The notes: a model not told the origin generated them from the sequence alone. Shown: positions 19,009-28,015, counted from the first letter of the stretch. The stretch: DNA of 64,000 nucleotides from Streptomyces rhizoryzae (GCF_023155275.1 NZ_JALMUV010000044.1:1-64000); one strand, 5' to 3'. Program-made: numbers and translations.

Positions 19009-19060
19009 GCACACGCCCGAGGCCCGGGAGGAGCATTCCTCCCGGGCCTCGGGCGTGTGC
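19009..19060. terminator. Bidirectional terminator, 24-bp perfect stem
   Basis: GCACACGCCCGAGGCCCG... and its exact complement (19009-19032 and 19037-19060) enclose a GCAT loop. It lies between the convergent obgE and glycerophosphotransferase-like genes and can serve both. Confidence 0.88.
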
Positions 19061-19090
19061 CGTACGGGGCCGTGGACGGCCCGCTGCGGG

Positions 19091-21178
19091 CTAGACGGCG
19101 GCGGGGGCGTCCGGGGTGCCGCCGGCGGCCGGCGGGGCCGTCCCGGCGGCGCTGACGTCCTGCTGCGAGCGCTGCACGGGGATGCCGGACAGCCGGCTCT
19201 CCATCCGGCGGCGCCGCTCGTCGGCCTTGCCGCACAGCTCCACCGCGGCCTGGTTGAAGCGGACCGCCGACGGCGGGTCCGACGGGCCGAGCAGGTGCTC
19301 CTTGAGTTCGGCGCGGGCGGCGGCCAGCTTGTCGCGGGCCGGGTCGCGGACGGCGTCGAGGAGCGCGGGCACCCCGGCCGCGTCCGGTCCGAGGACGGTG
19401 GCCGCCCGCACCGTGGGGAACTGCGCCCGGAAGTCGTCCTCGGCCAGCCCGGTGGTGTTGGCGACCGCGTACGGCTTCTCGCTGCTGAGGTAGTCGGAGA
19501 CGACGCTGGAGACGTCGCTGATCAGCAGGTCGGCCTCGTTGAAGCAGGCGAAGATGCCGGGGCGGGCGGTGGTGATGACCTGGTGCTCCCACGCGGGGAA
19601 GGAGTCCCAGTACGCCTGCTCCCAGGCGGCGACGGCGGCCTCGACGGCGGCCGCGCGGCCCGCCTCGGGGACGCCCTGGAGCCGCATCCGCTCCAGTTCG
19701 TCGGCGCTCTTGCGGAAGCCGGAGGTGGTCAGCCGGTCCAGTTCGGCGGTGCGGCGGGCGAGTGCGGCGGTGGCCTCCGGGCCGGGCAGCGGGCCGCCGC
19801 GCCGCGCGTTGGCCTCGGCGATCATCGCCTGGATGCGGGCGTTGGCGGCGCCGGCCCGCGGGTCCACCGAGCCGGTCATCGGGTGCGGCTTGTAGAGCAG
19901 CCGGACGTTGGGGTCGGCGAGCAGGGCGCGGACGATGTTCTCGCCGGCCAGGATCACCGAGGTGTTGCCCGGGTTGCCGTCCCAGCCCTCCCAGGTGGGG
20001 GCGTAGAGCACGGTGGTGTACGGGCCGAGGGGGGCGCCCTCGTAGGGGCGGATCGGGGCCAGCTGGGGGCGGCCGACCTCGACGACGTCCTTGTCCTCGA
20101 CGCCGATGTCGGCGAGCTGGTAGCGGTCCCGGGCCGCCGGGCCGGCCACCCACACCTCGTCGTACGCCTTGGCGTACGGGTTGCAGGAGGAGAGCTTGTC
20201 GCTCTCGCCGTGGTTGATGAAGGCGTGCTTGATGGAGGGGATCCGCAGGATCTGCGAGGTCTTGCCGGAGTTCGCCGGGTGCAGCAGCACCTTGAGGGTG
20301 GAGTGCTCCAGGCGCATCAGGTGGGAGACCTTGGGGATGCACACGATCGGGATGTCGGTGGCCTCGATCTTCTGCACCATGAACCGCTCGCGCAGCACGA
20401 TGATCGGCCGGCCGTCCAGTCCGGCCAGGGTGCCGAGCCACATGTTGGCCTGGTAGGCCGAGGCGGAGCCGCCGGAGAAGTACATGCCGACCGTCGGTCG
20501 GTAGGTGGCCAGCCAGGCGTCCAGCCACTCCAGGGCGCGCTGTTCGCCGACGACCTGCTTGCCGGGCAGCAGCCAGGTGCTCAGGTAGAGGGTGCCGGCG
20601 GCGGAGAGCACCAGGGCGACGCCGATGCCGATGCCGCCCCAGAAGGCGTTGCCGGTCAGGGCGGTGATCATCATGCCGGCGGTGGTGGGCACCGAGAAGC
20701 GCAGCAGCCGCCGCCCGGTCTGGCGGTACAGCAGCCGCGGCGGGGCGTCGGTCAGGCCCAGCGCGCCGGCGTCGATGTTGCGGGTGACGAACGGCAGGCT
20801 GCGGGACCGGCGCACCAGGACGGCGACGGCCTGGCACACGAAATGGGTGCCGTAGAAGGCGAGCAGGGTGATCGTGAGGGGGGCCTGCTCCTCCAGGGGG
20901 TTGATGCCGTCGATGTGCAGGAGGCCGACCAGTATCAGCATGTCCCGCAGGAGTTGACGCACCGTCACGTCGAAGCGGATCCGGCCGAGCAGGGCGAGCA
21001 GGCCGGGCTGCTGGTGCTGGAGGACCAGGTCGAGTCCCAGGTTGACCACTGACGCTGCGATGAACAGCGGGATGACGGGCAGCAGCGCGCCGAGCAGCTG
21101 GGCGGTGAACGCGACCATCATCGCGAGCAGCGCCGCGAGCTGCACGGCTCGTCTGGGGGCGATTCCGGCGGAAGGCAC
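19091..21178 (-). CDS. CDP-glycerol glycerophosphotransferase-like membrane protein
   Basis: The 695-residue protein has several membrane segments in its first 190 residues, then a domain like the CDP-glycerol:poly(glycerophosphate) glycerophosphotransferases that build teichoic-acid-type polymers: INHGESDKLSSCNPYAKAYD, VLYAPTWEGW, YKPHPMTGS and DLLISDVSSVVSDYL are the family hallmarks. It probably transfers a phosphate-linked sugar or polyol to a wall polymer at the membrane; the substrate cannot be read from the sequence. GTG 21178 is chosen because AGGAG lies 9 nt upstream; a longer open frame to 21382 lacks a ribosome site. It may cooperate with the LCP protein encoded at 29.3 kb (inference). 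Confidence 0.85.
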   Translation of the reverse strand: MPSAGIAPRRAVQLAALLAMMVAFTAQLLGALLPVIPLFIAASVVNLGLDLVLQHQQPGLLALLGRIRFDVTVRQLLRDMLILVGLLHIDGINPLEEQAPLTITLLAFYGTHFVCQAVAVLVRRSRSLPFVTRNIDAGALGLTDAPPRLLYRQTGRRLLRFSVPTTAGMMITALTGNAFWGGIGIGVALVLSAAGTLYLSTWLLPGKQVVGEQRALEWLDAWLATYRPTVGMYFSGGSASAYQANMWLGTLAGLDGRPIIVLRERFMVQKIEATDIPIVCIPKVSHLMRLEHSTLKVLLHPANSGKTSQILRIPSIKHAFINHGESDKLSSCNPYAKAYDEVWVAGPAARDRYQLADIGVEDKDVVEVGRPQLAPIRPYEGAPLGPYTTVLYAPTWEGWDGNPGNTSVILAGENIVRALLADPNVRLLYKPHPMTGSVDPRAGAANARIQAMIAEANARRGGPLPGPEATAALARRTAELDRLTTSGFRKSADELERMRLQGVPEAGRAAAVEAAVAAWEQAYWDSFPAWEHQVITTARPGIFACFNEADLLISDVSSVVSDYLSSEKPYAVANTTGLAEDDFRAQFPTVRAATVLGPDAAGVPALLDAVRDPARDKLAAARAELKEHLLGPSDPPSAVRFNQAAVELCGKADERRRRMESRLSGIPVQRSQQDVSAAGTAPPAAGGTPDAPAAV

Positions 21179-21600
21179 GGGGGAGGGCTCCTGGCAGCAG
21201 AAAGGGCATGGGGGGAGGCCGGGGACGGCGGCCGCTGGTCCCGCGCTGCGACGCCGCCGGAGCGGCGAAACGGGACCGATGGACACCCGACCGTATGACC
21301 TTGTTGGCCCTGGTGACAATCTGCTGTGGCTCTCTTCGCCGCGAAACGGACCAATCGAACGCAACCTTCGGGTGTCGTTCACCGTCTTAGTTCTTTTCGG
21401 CAGGAATCCCTCGATGGGGGGTCATGGGAGCCGGACCGCGGGCGCCGGGTGCCGGCCCCGGGTGTCCGCCGCGGCGTCCGCCAGGCGATATGGCCGGGCG
21501 CCCCGGGGGGCCGCTGCCGTAGATTGCGGCTGTACGGGACGCACCGGCGGACCCGCCGGGCGGCGGGACCGCGCGGACACGAGTAACAGGGGTTGTGCAG
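21179..21600. other. Divergent intergenic region
   Basis: This 422-nt gap separates the glycerophosphotransferase-like gene from proB. It holds an AT-richer core (about 21290-21420), a minus-strand promoter candidate at 21290-21319, a possible plus-strand -10 TAGATT at 21520-21525, and the proB ribosome site AGGGG (21588-21592). No gene is supported. Confidence 0.5.
21290..21319 (-). promoter_or_regulatory. Promoter candidate for the glycerophosphotransferase-like gene
   Basis: Read on the minus strand: TTGTCA (21319-21314), an 18-nt spacer, then TACGGT (21295-21290), about 105 nt before the GTG start. Confidence 0.4.
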
Positions 21601-22773
21601 GTGGCAGGGGCAAGGCAAGGCGGAGCGGCGGACCACGGGGCCTTCGCCGGGGACGGCGGCGCGCACCGGGAGGGCGTGGCGAGCGCCCGCCGGATCGTGG
21701 TGAAGGTCGGCTCGTCCTCGCTGACCACCGCCGCCGGCGGGCTGGACGCGGACCGCGTCGACGCCCTGGTGGACGTCCTGGCCAAGCACCAGGACAAGGA
21801 GATCGTGCTGGTCTCCTCCGGCTCCATCGCCGCAGGTCTGGCCCCGCTGGGCCTGGACCGCCGCCCCCGGGACCTGGCCCGCCAGCAGGCCGCCGCCAGC
21901 GTCGGCCAGGGCCTGCTGGTCGCCCGCTACACCGCCTCGTTCGCCCGCTACGGCCGCCGGGTCGGCCAGGTGCTGCTCACCGCCGACGACACCAGCCGCC
22001 GGGGCCACTACCGCAACGCCTGCCGCACCCTGGACCAGCTGCTGGCCATGGGGGTGGTGCCGGTGGTCAACGAGAACGACACGGTCGCCACCGACGAGAT
22101 CCGCTTCGGCGACAACGACCGGCTGGCCGCCCTGGTCGCCCACCTGGTCCGCGCCGACCTGCTGATCCTGCTCTCCGACGTGGACGGCCTCTACGACGGC
22201 GACCCGGCCACCCCCGGCACGTCCCGGATAGCGGTGGTCGCCGGCCCCCGGGACCTGGAGGGCGTCTCCATCGGGAGTGCGGGGAAGGCCGGGGTGGGCA
22301 CCGGCGGCATGGTCACCAAGGTCGAGGCGGCCCGGATCGCCGCCGCGGCCGGTATCCCGGTCGTGCTGACCTCCGCCGTGCACGCCGCCGATGCGCTGGC
22401 CGGCGCCCCCACCGGCACCCACTTCCTGCGCACCGGCCGCCGCTCCGCCGACCGGCTGCTGTGGCTGGCCCACGCCTCCGCGCCGCGCGGTGCCCTGGTC
22501 CTGGACGACGGCGCCGTACGGGCCGTCGTGGAGCGGAACTCCTCGCTGCTGCCGGCCGGCATCTCCGCCGTCGAGGGCGAGTTCTCCGCCGGGGACCCGG
22601 TCGAGCTGCGGGACGAGGACGGCCGCGCGGTCGCCCGCGGGCTCGTCAACTTCGACGCCCGGGAAATCCCCCGATTGATTGGTCGTTCCACCCGGGATCT
22701 GGCCCGTGAGCTCGGACCGGCGTATGAGCGGGAGGTCGTGCACCGGGACGACCTGGTGCTGCTCGACCACTGA
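21601..22773 (+). CDS. proB: Glutamate 5-kinase
   Basis: ProB phosphorylates glutamate, the first step of proline synthesis. The 390 residues include the amino-acid-kinase N-terminus VVKVGSSSL, VVNENDTVATDEIRFGDND, LLSDVDGLYDGDP, GTGGMVTKVEAA, and a C-terminal PUA domain (about 290-375). GTG 21601 sits 8 nt after AGGGG; the in-frame GTG 6 nt earlier is too close to it. proA follows after one conserved unknown gene, so the two proline genes are near each other but probably not one tight operon, since proA has its own leaderless-type promoter. Confidence 0.95.
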   Translation: MAGARQGGAADHGAFAGDGGAHREGVASARRIVVKVGSSSLTTAAGGLDADRVDALVDVLAKHQDKEIVLVSSGSIAAGLAPLGLDRRPRDLARQQAAASVGQGLLVARYTASFARYGRRVGQVLLTADDTSRRGHYRNACRTLDQLLAMGVVPVVNENDTVATDEIRFGDNDRLAALVAHLVRADLLILLSDVDGLYDGDPATPGTSRIAVVAGPRDLEGVSIGSAGKAGVGTGGMVTKVEAARIAAAAGIPVVLTSAVHAADALAGAPTGTHFLRTGRRSADRLLWLAHASAPRGALVLDDGAVRAVVERNSSLLPAGISAVEGEFSAGDPVELRDEDGRAVARGLVNFDAREIPRLIGRSTRDLARELGPAYEREVVHRDDLVLLDH

Positions 22774-23009
22774 CCCGCCCGGCGCGGGACCGCGCCGCGG
22801 CCCGTCCGGGACCGGCCTTCCTCAGCCTTTCACCGGGCACCTTCGGCAAAACGGCCCCGCGGGCGGCCGCGGACTGGTCAACTTTGTTGCGGGGGCGCCG
22901 TGGGGGAGCGGCGCCCGCAGCGCGCGAGCGCTTCACGCCGAAGGACGACCGCACCAGTCGGCTCCGCACCCCGCGGGGGCGGAGCGATTCGCATCACAGG
23001 AGGCCGCCG

Positions 23010-23507
23010 GTGACACGAGGGCGCCCAGGGGCTCCGGCCCGAGGGACGGCGGAGCGCACACTGACCAGCGTCGGGTCCACCGGGAGAGCCGCCCGGCCGG
23101 AGGAGGCCCGGCGGGCGGAGCGGGACCGGACGGCCCCGCGGGCCGGGGAGGACGAGCGCCGCGAGACGTCCCGGCTGTGGCACGTCACGCTCAGCGTCTC
23201 GGGCGCCGAGGCCCCGCTGAAGGAGGTCCGGCGGGCGCTGGAACAGCTCGCCCACGACCACCCCTTCCTGCTGACCAGCCGCTACGCCAACGACCACGCC
23301 GAGATCCGCTACTGGGAAGAGGCCCGGGACCTGCACGACGCGGCGGCGGTCGCGCTCCGGCTGTGGGGCGAGCACCGCTCGACGGCCAAGCTCCCGCCCT
23401 GGGAGATCGTCGGGCTGGAGGTCATCGATCGGGAGACCTACCACCAGCGCGTCGCCGAGGGCTACGGGCCGCCGCCGGCCTCACCGGTCGGGGTGCACCC
23501 CTACTAG
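23010..23507 (+). CDS. Conserved actinobacterial protein of unknown function
   Basis: The 165-residue product has a disordered Arg/Ala-rich N-terminus (to about residue 58) and a compact C-terminal domain of about 90 residues beginning RLWHVTLSVSG and containing ANDHAEIRYWEEARDLHDAA and PPWEIVGLEVIDRETY. GTG 23010 is selected because AGGAGG lies 6 nt upstream; an open frame continues 42 codons further but looks non-coding. I do not recognise a function. Its position between proB and proA seems conserved in Streptomyces (from memory), which may hint at regulation or simply shared transcription with proB. Confidence 0.85.
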   Translation: MTRGRPGAPARGTAERTLTSVGSTGRAARPEEARRAERDRTAPRAGEDERRETSRLWHVTLSVSGAEAPLKEVRRALEQLAHDHPFLLTSRYANDHAEIRYWEEARDLHDAAAVALRLWGEHRSTAKLPPWEIVGLEVIDRETYHQRVAEGYGPPPASPVGVHPY

Positions 23508-23534
23508 CTAGCCGGCGCGCGTCCCCGCGGGGCG

Positions 23535-23567
23535 GACCGCGGCCGCACGTCCGCACGGGCCGCGGTC
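23535..23567 (+). terminator. Terminator hairpin before proA
   Basis: A perfect 10-bp stem, GACCGCGGCC with GGCCGCGGTC, lies 27 nt after the preceding stop. Confidence 0.6.
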
Positions 23568-23752
23568 GGAAGCCGTACGCGCCGCGGCCGTACGGCGGGC
23601 GCCGCACCGGCGGGGCCGGGCGCCGGGCGGGCGGTGCCGCGACGGTACCCCGCAGGCGCCGGGCGGCCGCCGCGCCGTCCACAGGGCCCGCCGCCGGTGC
23701 GACCGGCGTCCCGCTCTGTGGAATCCGGCGCGAGGGCCGCCCGGCGCGGCGT

Positions 23753-23758
23753 TAGGCT
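23753..23758 (+). promoter_or_regulatory. Leaderless-type -10 hexamer of proA
   Basis: TAGGCT ends exactly 6 nt before the proA ATG, and no ribosome binding site precedes that ATG. Confidence 0.55.
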
Positions 23759-23764
23759 GCGGCC

Positions 23765-25033
23765 ATGACCAGCAGCGCATCCCAGTCCTCGCCCGTCCTC
23801 GACACCGCCCGCCGCGCCCGGGAAGCGGCCGCCGTCCTGGCCCCGCTGCCGCGCACGGCCCGCGACGGGGCGCTGCTCGCCATCGCCGACGCCCTGGTGG
23901 CCCAGACCGCCACCCTGATCGCGGCCAACGCCCAGGACATCGAGAAGGCCCGGGCCGCCGGCACCTCCGAGGCGATCGTGGACCGGCTCACCCTCACCCC
24001 CGAGCGGATCGCCGCCATCGCCGACGACGTCCGCAAGGTCGTCGCCCTGCCCGACCCGGTCGGCGAGGTGGTCCGCGGCTCGACCCTGCCCAACGGCCTC
24101 GACCTGCGCCAGGTCCGCGTCCCGCTCGGCGTGGTCGGCATCATCTACGAGGCCCGCCCCAACGTCACCGTCGACGCCGCCGCACTCTGCCTGAAGTCCG
24201 GCAACGCCGTCCTGCTGCGCGGCTCCTCCTCCGCCTACGCCTCCAACAGCGCCCTGGTGGACGTGGTGCGCTCCGCCGTGGAGAGCGCCGGGCTGCCGGC
24301 CGACGCGGTGCAGCTGGTGCCCGGCGAGAGCCGGGACTCGGTGCGCGCGCTGATGCGCGCCCGCGGCCTGGTCGACGTGCTCATCCCGCGCGGCGGCGCC
24401 GCCCTGATCCGCACCGTCGTCGAGGAGTCCACCGTCCCGGTCATCGAGACCGGCACCGGCAACTGCCACGTCTACGTCGACGAGGCCGCCGATATCGACA
24501 TGGCGATCGACATCCTGGTCAACTCCAAGGCCCAGCGCCCCAGCGTCTGCAACGCCGCCGAGACGGTCCTGGTGCACGCCGGGATCGCCGAGAAGTTCCT
24601 GCCGCGCGCCCTGGAGGCGCTGACCCAGGCCGGTGTCGTGGTGCACGGCGACGCCGTCTGGCAGCAGGCCGGCCCCGGCCTGGTCGCCCCGGCCACCGAC
24701 GAGGACTGGGCCACCGAGTACCTCTCGTACGACATCGCGGCCGCCGTGGTGCCCGACCTGGACGCCGCGGTGGCCCACATCCGCCGCTGGTCCTCCGGCC
24801 ACACCGAGGCCATCGTCACCGGCTCGCAGGCCGCCGCCCGCCGCTTCACCCGGTTGGTGGACTCCACCACGGTCGCGGTCAATGCCTCGACGCGGTTCAC
24901 CGACGGCGGCCAGTTCGGCTTCGGCGCCGAGATCGGCATCTCCACCCAGAAGCTGCACGCCCGCGGCCCCATGGGCCTGCCGGAGCTGACGTCCACCAAG
25001 TACATCGTCACCGGCGACGGCCACACCCGCTGA
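23765..25033 (+). CDS. proA: Gamma-glutamyl phosphate reductase
   Basis: ProA reduces the product of ProB to glutamate semialdehyde with NADPH. The 422-residue protein has the aldehyde-dehydrogenase-like fold, IYEARPNVTVDAAALCLKSGN, the catalytic Cys262 in QRPSVCNAAET, and the C-terminal RFTDGGQFGFGAEIGIST signature. The ATG lacks a ribosome site and lies directly behind TAGGCT, suggesting a leaderless message. A terminator hairpin follows at 25039-25065. Confidence 0.97.
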   Translation: MTSSASQSSPVLDTARRAREAAAVLAPLPRTARDGALLAIADALVAQTATLIAANAQDIEKARAAGTSEAIVDRLTLTPERIAAIADDVRKVVALPDPVGEVVRGSTLPNGLDLRQVRVPLGVVGIIYEARPNVTVDAAALCLKSGNAVLLRGSSSAYASNSALVDVVRSAVESAGLPADAVQLVPGESRDSVRALMRARGLVDVLIPRGGAALIRTVVEESTVPVIETGTGNCHVYVDEAADIDMAIDILVNSKAQRPSVCNAAETVLVHAGIAEKFLPRALEALTQAGVVVHGDAVWQQAGPGLVAPATDEDWATEYLSYDIAAAVVPDLDAAVAHIRRWSSGHTEAIVTGSQAAARRFTRLVDSTTVAVNASTRFTDGGQFGFGAEIGISTQKLHARGPMGLPELTSTKYIVTGDGHTR

Positions 25034-25038
25034 CCGGG

Positions 25039-25065
25039 ACCGGCGGACGGCCCCGTTCCGCCGGT
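25039..25065 (+). terminator. proA terminator hairpin
   Basis: ACCGGCGGA and TCCGCCGGT form a 9-bp stem with a 9-nt loop, 5 nt after the proA stop. Confidence 0.6.
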
Positions 25066-25118
25066 GCTCCGGCCGCTTCCGGCCGGCTCCCTCCCTGCCC
25101 AAGACGTCCGGTCGGGGC

Positions 25119-25124
25119 TACCCT
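25119..25124 (+). promoter_or_regulatory. Leaderless-type -10 hexamer TACCCT
   Basis: TACCCT ends 6 nt before GTG 25131. The same hexamer at the same spacing precedes the paralogous gene at 25805 and the leuS leader peptide. Confidence 0.5.
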
Positions 25125-25130
25125 GGACGG

Positions 25131-25745
25131 GTGCCGGACGACGTGGGGGGCACGCCGTTCCCGGACGGCGAACAGCCCGACGAGCACCACCACGGGAGCC
25201 ACGGAGAGGCGGACGGGGAGTTCGCTTCCGTGGTCTTCGACGAGGACTTCGTACGGGCCGCGACGATCCATGAGCCCTCGGCGGTCGAGCGGATGCTGGC
25301 GGCCGCCGAGGCGCGCGCCGAGGCCGAGGCCGCCGCCCGCCCCGGAGCCGGCTTCGGCCCCGACGACGACTACGGCCACGAGCCCGGCGGCCGCCCCGGA
25401 GACCTTGGCGCCTACGCCACCGAGGACCCCTACGGCCCCTACGGCGGCGCCCTGCGCCCCTACCGCGGCACCGCCCGCTGGCACCGCCCCATGGCCTGGG
25501 TGCTGGCCGTCGTGATGGGCGTCGGCCTGGTGGCCCTGGCCTTCAGCGCCGTCTACCGGGGCGCCGCCGGCCGCGGCCAGAATCCCGCCCCGCCGACCAG
25601 CTCCTCCGGCGTCGACGCCCCGTCCTCCGGCGCGCCCCCCGAGGGCGGCCCGGGCACCCTCCGCACCCCCCGCCCCGGCCTGCCGCCGTCCGCGTCCGCG
25701 GAGCCGCCGCGCCCCTCGTTCTCGGCCGGCCCGGCCCCGCACTGA
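25131..25745 (+). CDS. Single-pass membrane protein, paralogue of the next gene
   Basis: The 204-residue protein has a cytoplasmic N-terminus with the motif FASVVFDEDFVRAATIHEPS (31-50), an acidic/Ala linker, one membrane helix (about 121-142), and a Pro/Ser-rich outer tail ending in PAPH. The same SVVFDE-x-FVRAA motif opens the next protein, so the two share a cytoplasmic module. From memory, the S. coelicolor counterpart (SCO2584) was linked to MreB-associated spore-wall synthesis; this should be checked. No enzymatic domain is visible. There is no ribosome site at GTG 25131, only TACCCT 6 nt upstream. Confidence 0.85.
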   Translation: MPDDVGGTPFPDGEQPDEHHHGSHGEADGEFASVVFDEDFVRAATIHEPSAVERMLAAAEARAEAEAAARPGAGFGPDDDYGHEPGGRPGDLGAYATEDPYGPYGGALRPYRGTARWHRPMAWVLAVVMGVGLVALAFSAVYRGAAGRGQNPAPPTSSSGVDAPSSGAPPEGGPGTLRTPRPGLPPSASAEPPRPSFSAGPAPH

Positions 25746-25792
25746 CGCGAAGTTGTGCTGCTTCCCGGCGTTTACCGCGGCCCCGTCAGACC

Positions 25793-25798
25793 TACCCT
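25793..25798 (+). promoter_or_regulatory. Leaderless-type -10 hexamer TACCCT
   Basis: TACCCT ends 6 nt before ATG 25805, which has no ribosome binding site. Confidence 0.5.
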
Positions 25799-25804
25799 TG
25801 TTGT

Positions 25805-26932
25805 ATGACCGGGCCTGGTGACCCTCCCGAAGGGACGCCCGACGGCGCCCCGGGAGGCGGTGACGACGAATACCGATCCGTGGTCTTCGACGAGCGGTTC
25901 GTGCGCGCTGCGCGGCTTCAGGAATTCTCCGCCGACGAGCGGCTGGGCGAGCACCACGCCCCGGCCGTCAAAACCCGCCACGCCTGGCTGCGGCCGGGCG
26001 GCTCCCGGCAGGCGGTCCTGCTGGTCCTGCTGATCGTGCTGGCCTTCGGCACCGCCGTCTACATGGGCATCCGGCACCCCTACAAGGCCCCCGAAGCGGC
26101 CCGGGCGCAGCCGCTGCGCTCCTCGGTGGTGCCGCTCGCGCCGCCCGGCACCGTCCCGGGCGCCACCCCCGACGACCTCTTCGCGCACAGCCCGGCGGCC
26201 GGCTACCGGACCGGTGCGGCCGGTATCAACCTTCCCCCCGGCCTCCAGCGGACCGCGCACTTCTCCGACGGCCAGATCGTCGACGCGCTGACCATCGCCA
26301 AGGACTACCTCGTCCGCTCGTCGGTGGACCCGGCGACCCTCACCGGCGGCGCCGTACGGCCCGTCAGGCTGCTGCTGGACACCGGCCAACTCGACCAGTT
26401 CGACCGGAGCATGGCGCACCCGGACGACAACGGCCAAGACGCCGCGACCGGTTGGCTCGTCCGCTTCGACCCGCACCAGCTCCGCCTCGCCGACCGCGAC
26501 GTCCGCGTCAACGGCACCATGAGCGCGACGGAGTTGAGCGCCGACACCCTCGACGTCGCCGCCGACTACACCTTCGTCTACGCCGTCCGGCCGGCCCCCG
26601 GCGCACCGCCGGACGCCGCGGGCCGGGACACCGGCACCCCGACGCCGGGCGCCGCCTCGCTCGTCACCGTCCGGCGCGAACTGCACTTCCGGATCGGCCG
26701 GGACGACCTCGCCGACCACCGGCTGTCGGTCGTGCAGAGCAGCCTCCAGGCCGGGCCGCTGGCCTGCTCCTCGCAGCCGGCCGGCACGCTGCACCCGCTG
26801 CTCGCCGGCCAGCACGCCGGCTCCGGCCGGCCCGCCGGCACCGACCCCTACGCCCGGGGCCGGGCCAACGCCTCGCTCTGCGGCGAGCTGGCGGCTACTT
26901 CCCTGCCGACTCCGGACCATCCTCTCCACTAG
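25805..26932 (+). CDS. Single-pass membrane protein with large extracytoplasmic domain
   Basis: The 375 residues contain the shared cytoplasmic motif YRSVVFDERFVRAARLQEFS (23-42), a membrane helix (about 68-87), and an extracytoplasmic domain of about 280 residues with two Cys (CSS and LCGE regions) that could form a disulfide. Within it, the part from about 150 to 320 is a conserved globular region of unknown fold. Its first about 45 residues align with those of the preceding gene, so the pair probably arose by duplication. The 3' end overlaps the convergent M48 gene by 38 nt. Function unknown; a wall- or sporulation-related role is only inferred from gene neighbours. Confidence 0.85.
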   Translation: MTGPGDPPEGTPDGAPGGGDDEYRSVVFDERFVRAARLQEFSADERLGEHHAPAVKTRHAWLRPGGSRQAVLLVLLIVLAFGTAVYMGIRHPYKAPEAARAQPLRSSVVPLAPPGTVPGATPDDLFAHSPAAGYRTGAAGINLPPGLQRTAHFSDGQIVDALTIAKDYLVRSSVDPATLTGGAVRPVRLLLDTGQLDQFDRSMAHPDDNGQDAATGWLVRFDPHQLRLADRDVRVNGTMSATELSADTLDVAADYTFVYAVRPAPGAPPDAAGRDTGTPTPGAASLVTVRRELHFRIGRDDLADHRLSVVQSSLQAGPLACSSQPAGTLHPLLAGQHAGSGRPAGTDPYARGRANASLCGELAATSLPTPDHPLH

Positions 26933-27983
26933 CGCGGCCCGTGCCGTTGGCACCGCGGGTGCCGAAGACGGTGTCGCGCAGCTTGCCGCCCAGGTCCCCG
27001 GCGCCGCCCGCCAGATCGCGCACCAGGCCCATCAGCGGGTCCTTGCTGGTGCGCACCGACTCGGCGTAGTGCGCCGCGGAATCCCGGAACGAGTCGGAGA
27101 CCGAGGCGTCCTTGTCCTCCTCGCGGCGCGTGTAGTGGCCGTCCATGATGCGCTGGTAGTCGCGGCTCGCGGACCACTTCTTCAGCTCGGCGGCGCGGAC
27201 GGTGGTGAACGGGTGGCTGCGCGGGAGGAGGTTGAGGATCTTCAGTACGGAGTCCCGCAGATCGCCGCCGGCCTCGTACTCCTCGGCCTGCTTGAGGAAG
27301 GCGTCCACGTTCATCTCGTGGAGGTGGTTGCCGCCGGCCAGCTTCATCAGGCCCCGCATCGACGCCTGGAGGTCCTGCCCGACCAGCAGGCCCGCGCGGT
27401 CGGCGGACAGCTCCGACTTGCGGAACCACTCGCGCAGCGCCGTCACGATCGCCAGCACCGCGACATTGCCCAGCGGGATCCAGGCGACCTTGGTCGCGAG
27501 GTTGGTCAGGAACAGCAGGATGGTGCGGTACACCGCGTGGCCGGACAGGGCGTGGCCGACCTCGTGGCCGATGACGGCCCGCATCTCCTCCTCGTCCAGC
27601 AGCTCGACCAGGCCGGTCGAGACCACGATGATCGGCTCGTCCAGGCCGATGCACATGGCGTTGGGCTGCGGGTCCTGGTTGACGTACATCGGCGGGACCT
27701 TCTCCAGGTCCAGGATGTAGCAGGCGTCGCGCAGCATGGCGTTCAGGTGCGCGAACTGCTGGTCGCTGACGCGCACCGAGTCCGACAGGAAGAGCAGCCG
27801 CAGGCTGCGCTCCGGCAGCAGGCCGCTGAGCGTCTTGAAGACCGTGTCGAACCCGCTCAGCTTGCGCAGCGCCACCAGCGCCGAGCGATCCGCCGGGTGC
27901 TCGTAGGACCGCGACGAGATACCGGGGAACCGCTTGCGGTTCCGGCTCGGTACGGTCGCGCCGCCGTCTGGGCTCTCCGTCAT
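26895..27983 (-). CDS. M48-family membrane zinc metalloprotease
   Basis: The 362-residue protein is an HtpX/Ste24-type protease that degrades or processes membrane proteins. The zinc site is HEVGH (His140, Glu141, His144), with a third ligand in SELSADRAG (Glu191). Hydrophobic segments follow the HEVGH helix (about 153-182). An unusual long hydrophilic C-terminal tail of about 100 residues ends in a Gly/Ala-rich stretch. GGGGGAGG lies 7 nt before ATG 27983. A -10-like TAGGCT on the same strand (28021-28016) would give a short leader. It is convergent with the membrane-protein gene at 25805, with 38 nt of overlapping coding ends. Confidence 0.9.
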   Translation of the reverse strand: MTESPDGGATVPSRNRKRFPGISSRSYEHPADRSALVALRKLSGFDTVFKTLSGLLPERSLRLLFLSDSVRVSDQQFAHLNAMLRDACYILDLEKVPPMYVNQDPQPNAMCIGLDEPIIVVSTGLVELLDEEEMRAVIGHEVGHALSGHAVYRTILLFLTNLATKVAWIPLGNVAVLAIVTALREWFRKSELSADRAGLLVGQDLQASMRGLMKLAGGNHLHEMNVDAFLKQAEEYEAGGDLRDSVLKILNLLPRSHPFTTVRAAELKKWSASRDYQRIMDGHYTRREEDKDASVSDSFRDSAAHYAESVRTSKDPLMGLVRDLAGGAGDLGGKLRDTVFGTRGANGTGRASGEDGPESAGK

Positions 27984-28015
27984 TGGGGCCTCCCCCTGTT
28001 CGACTGCGTGGATTC

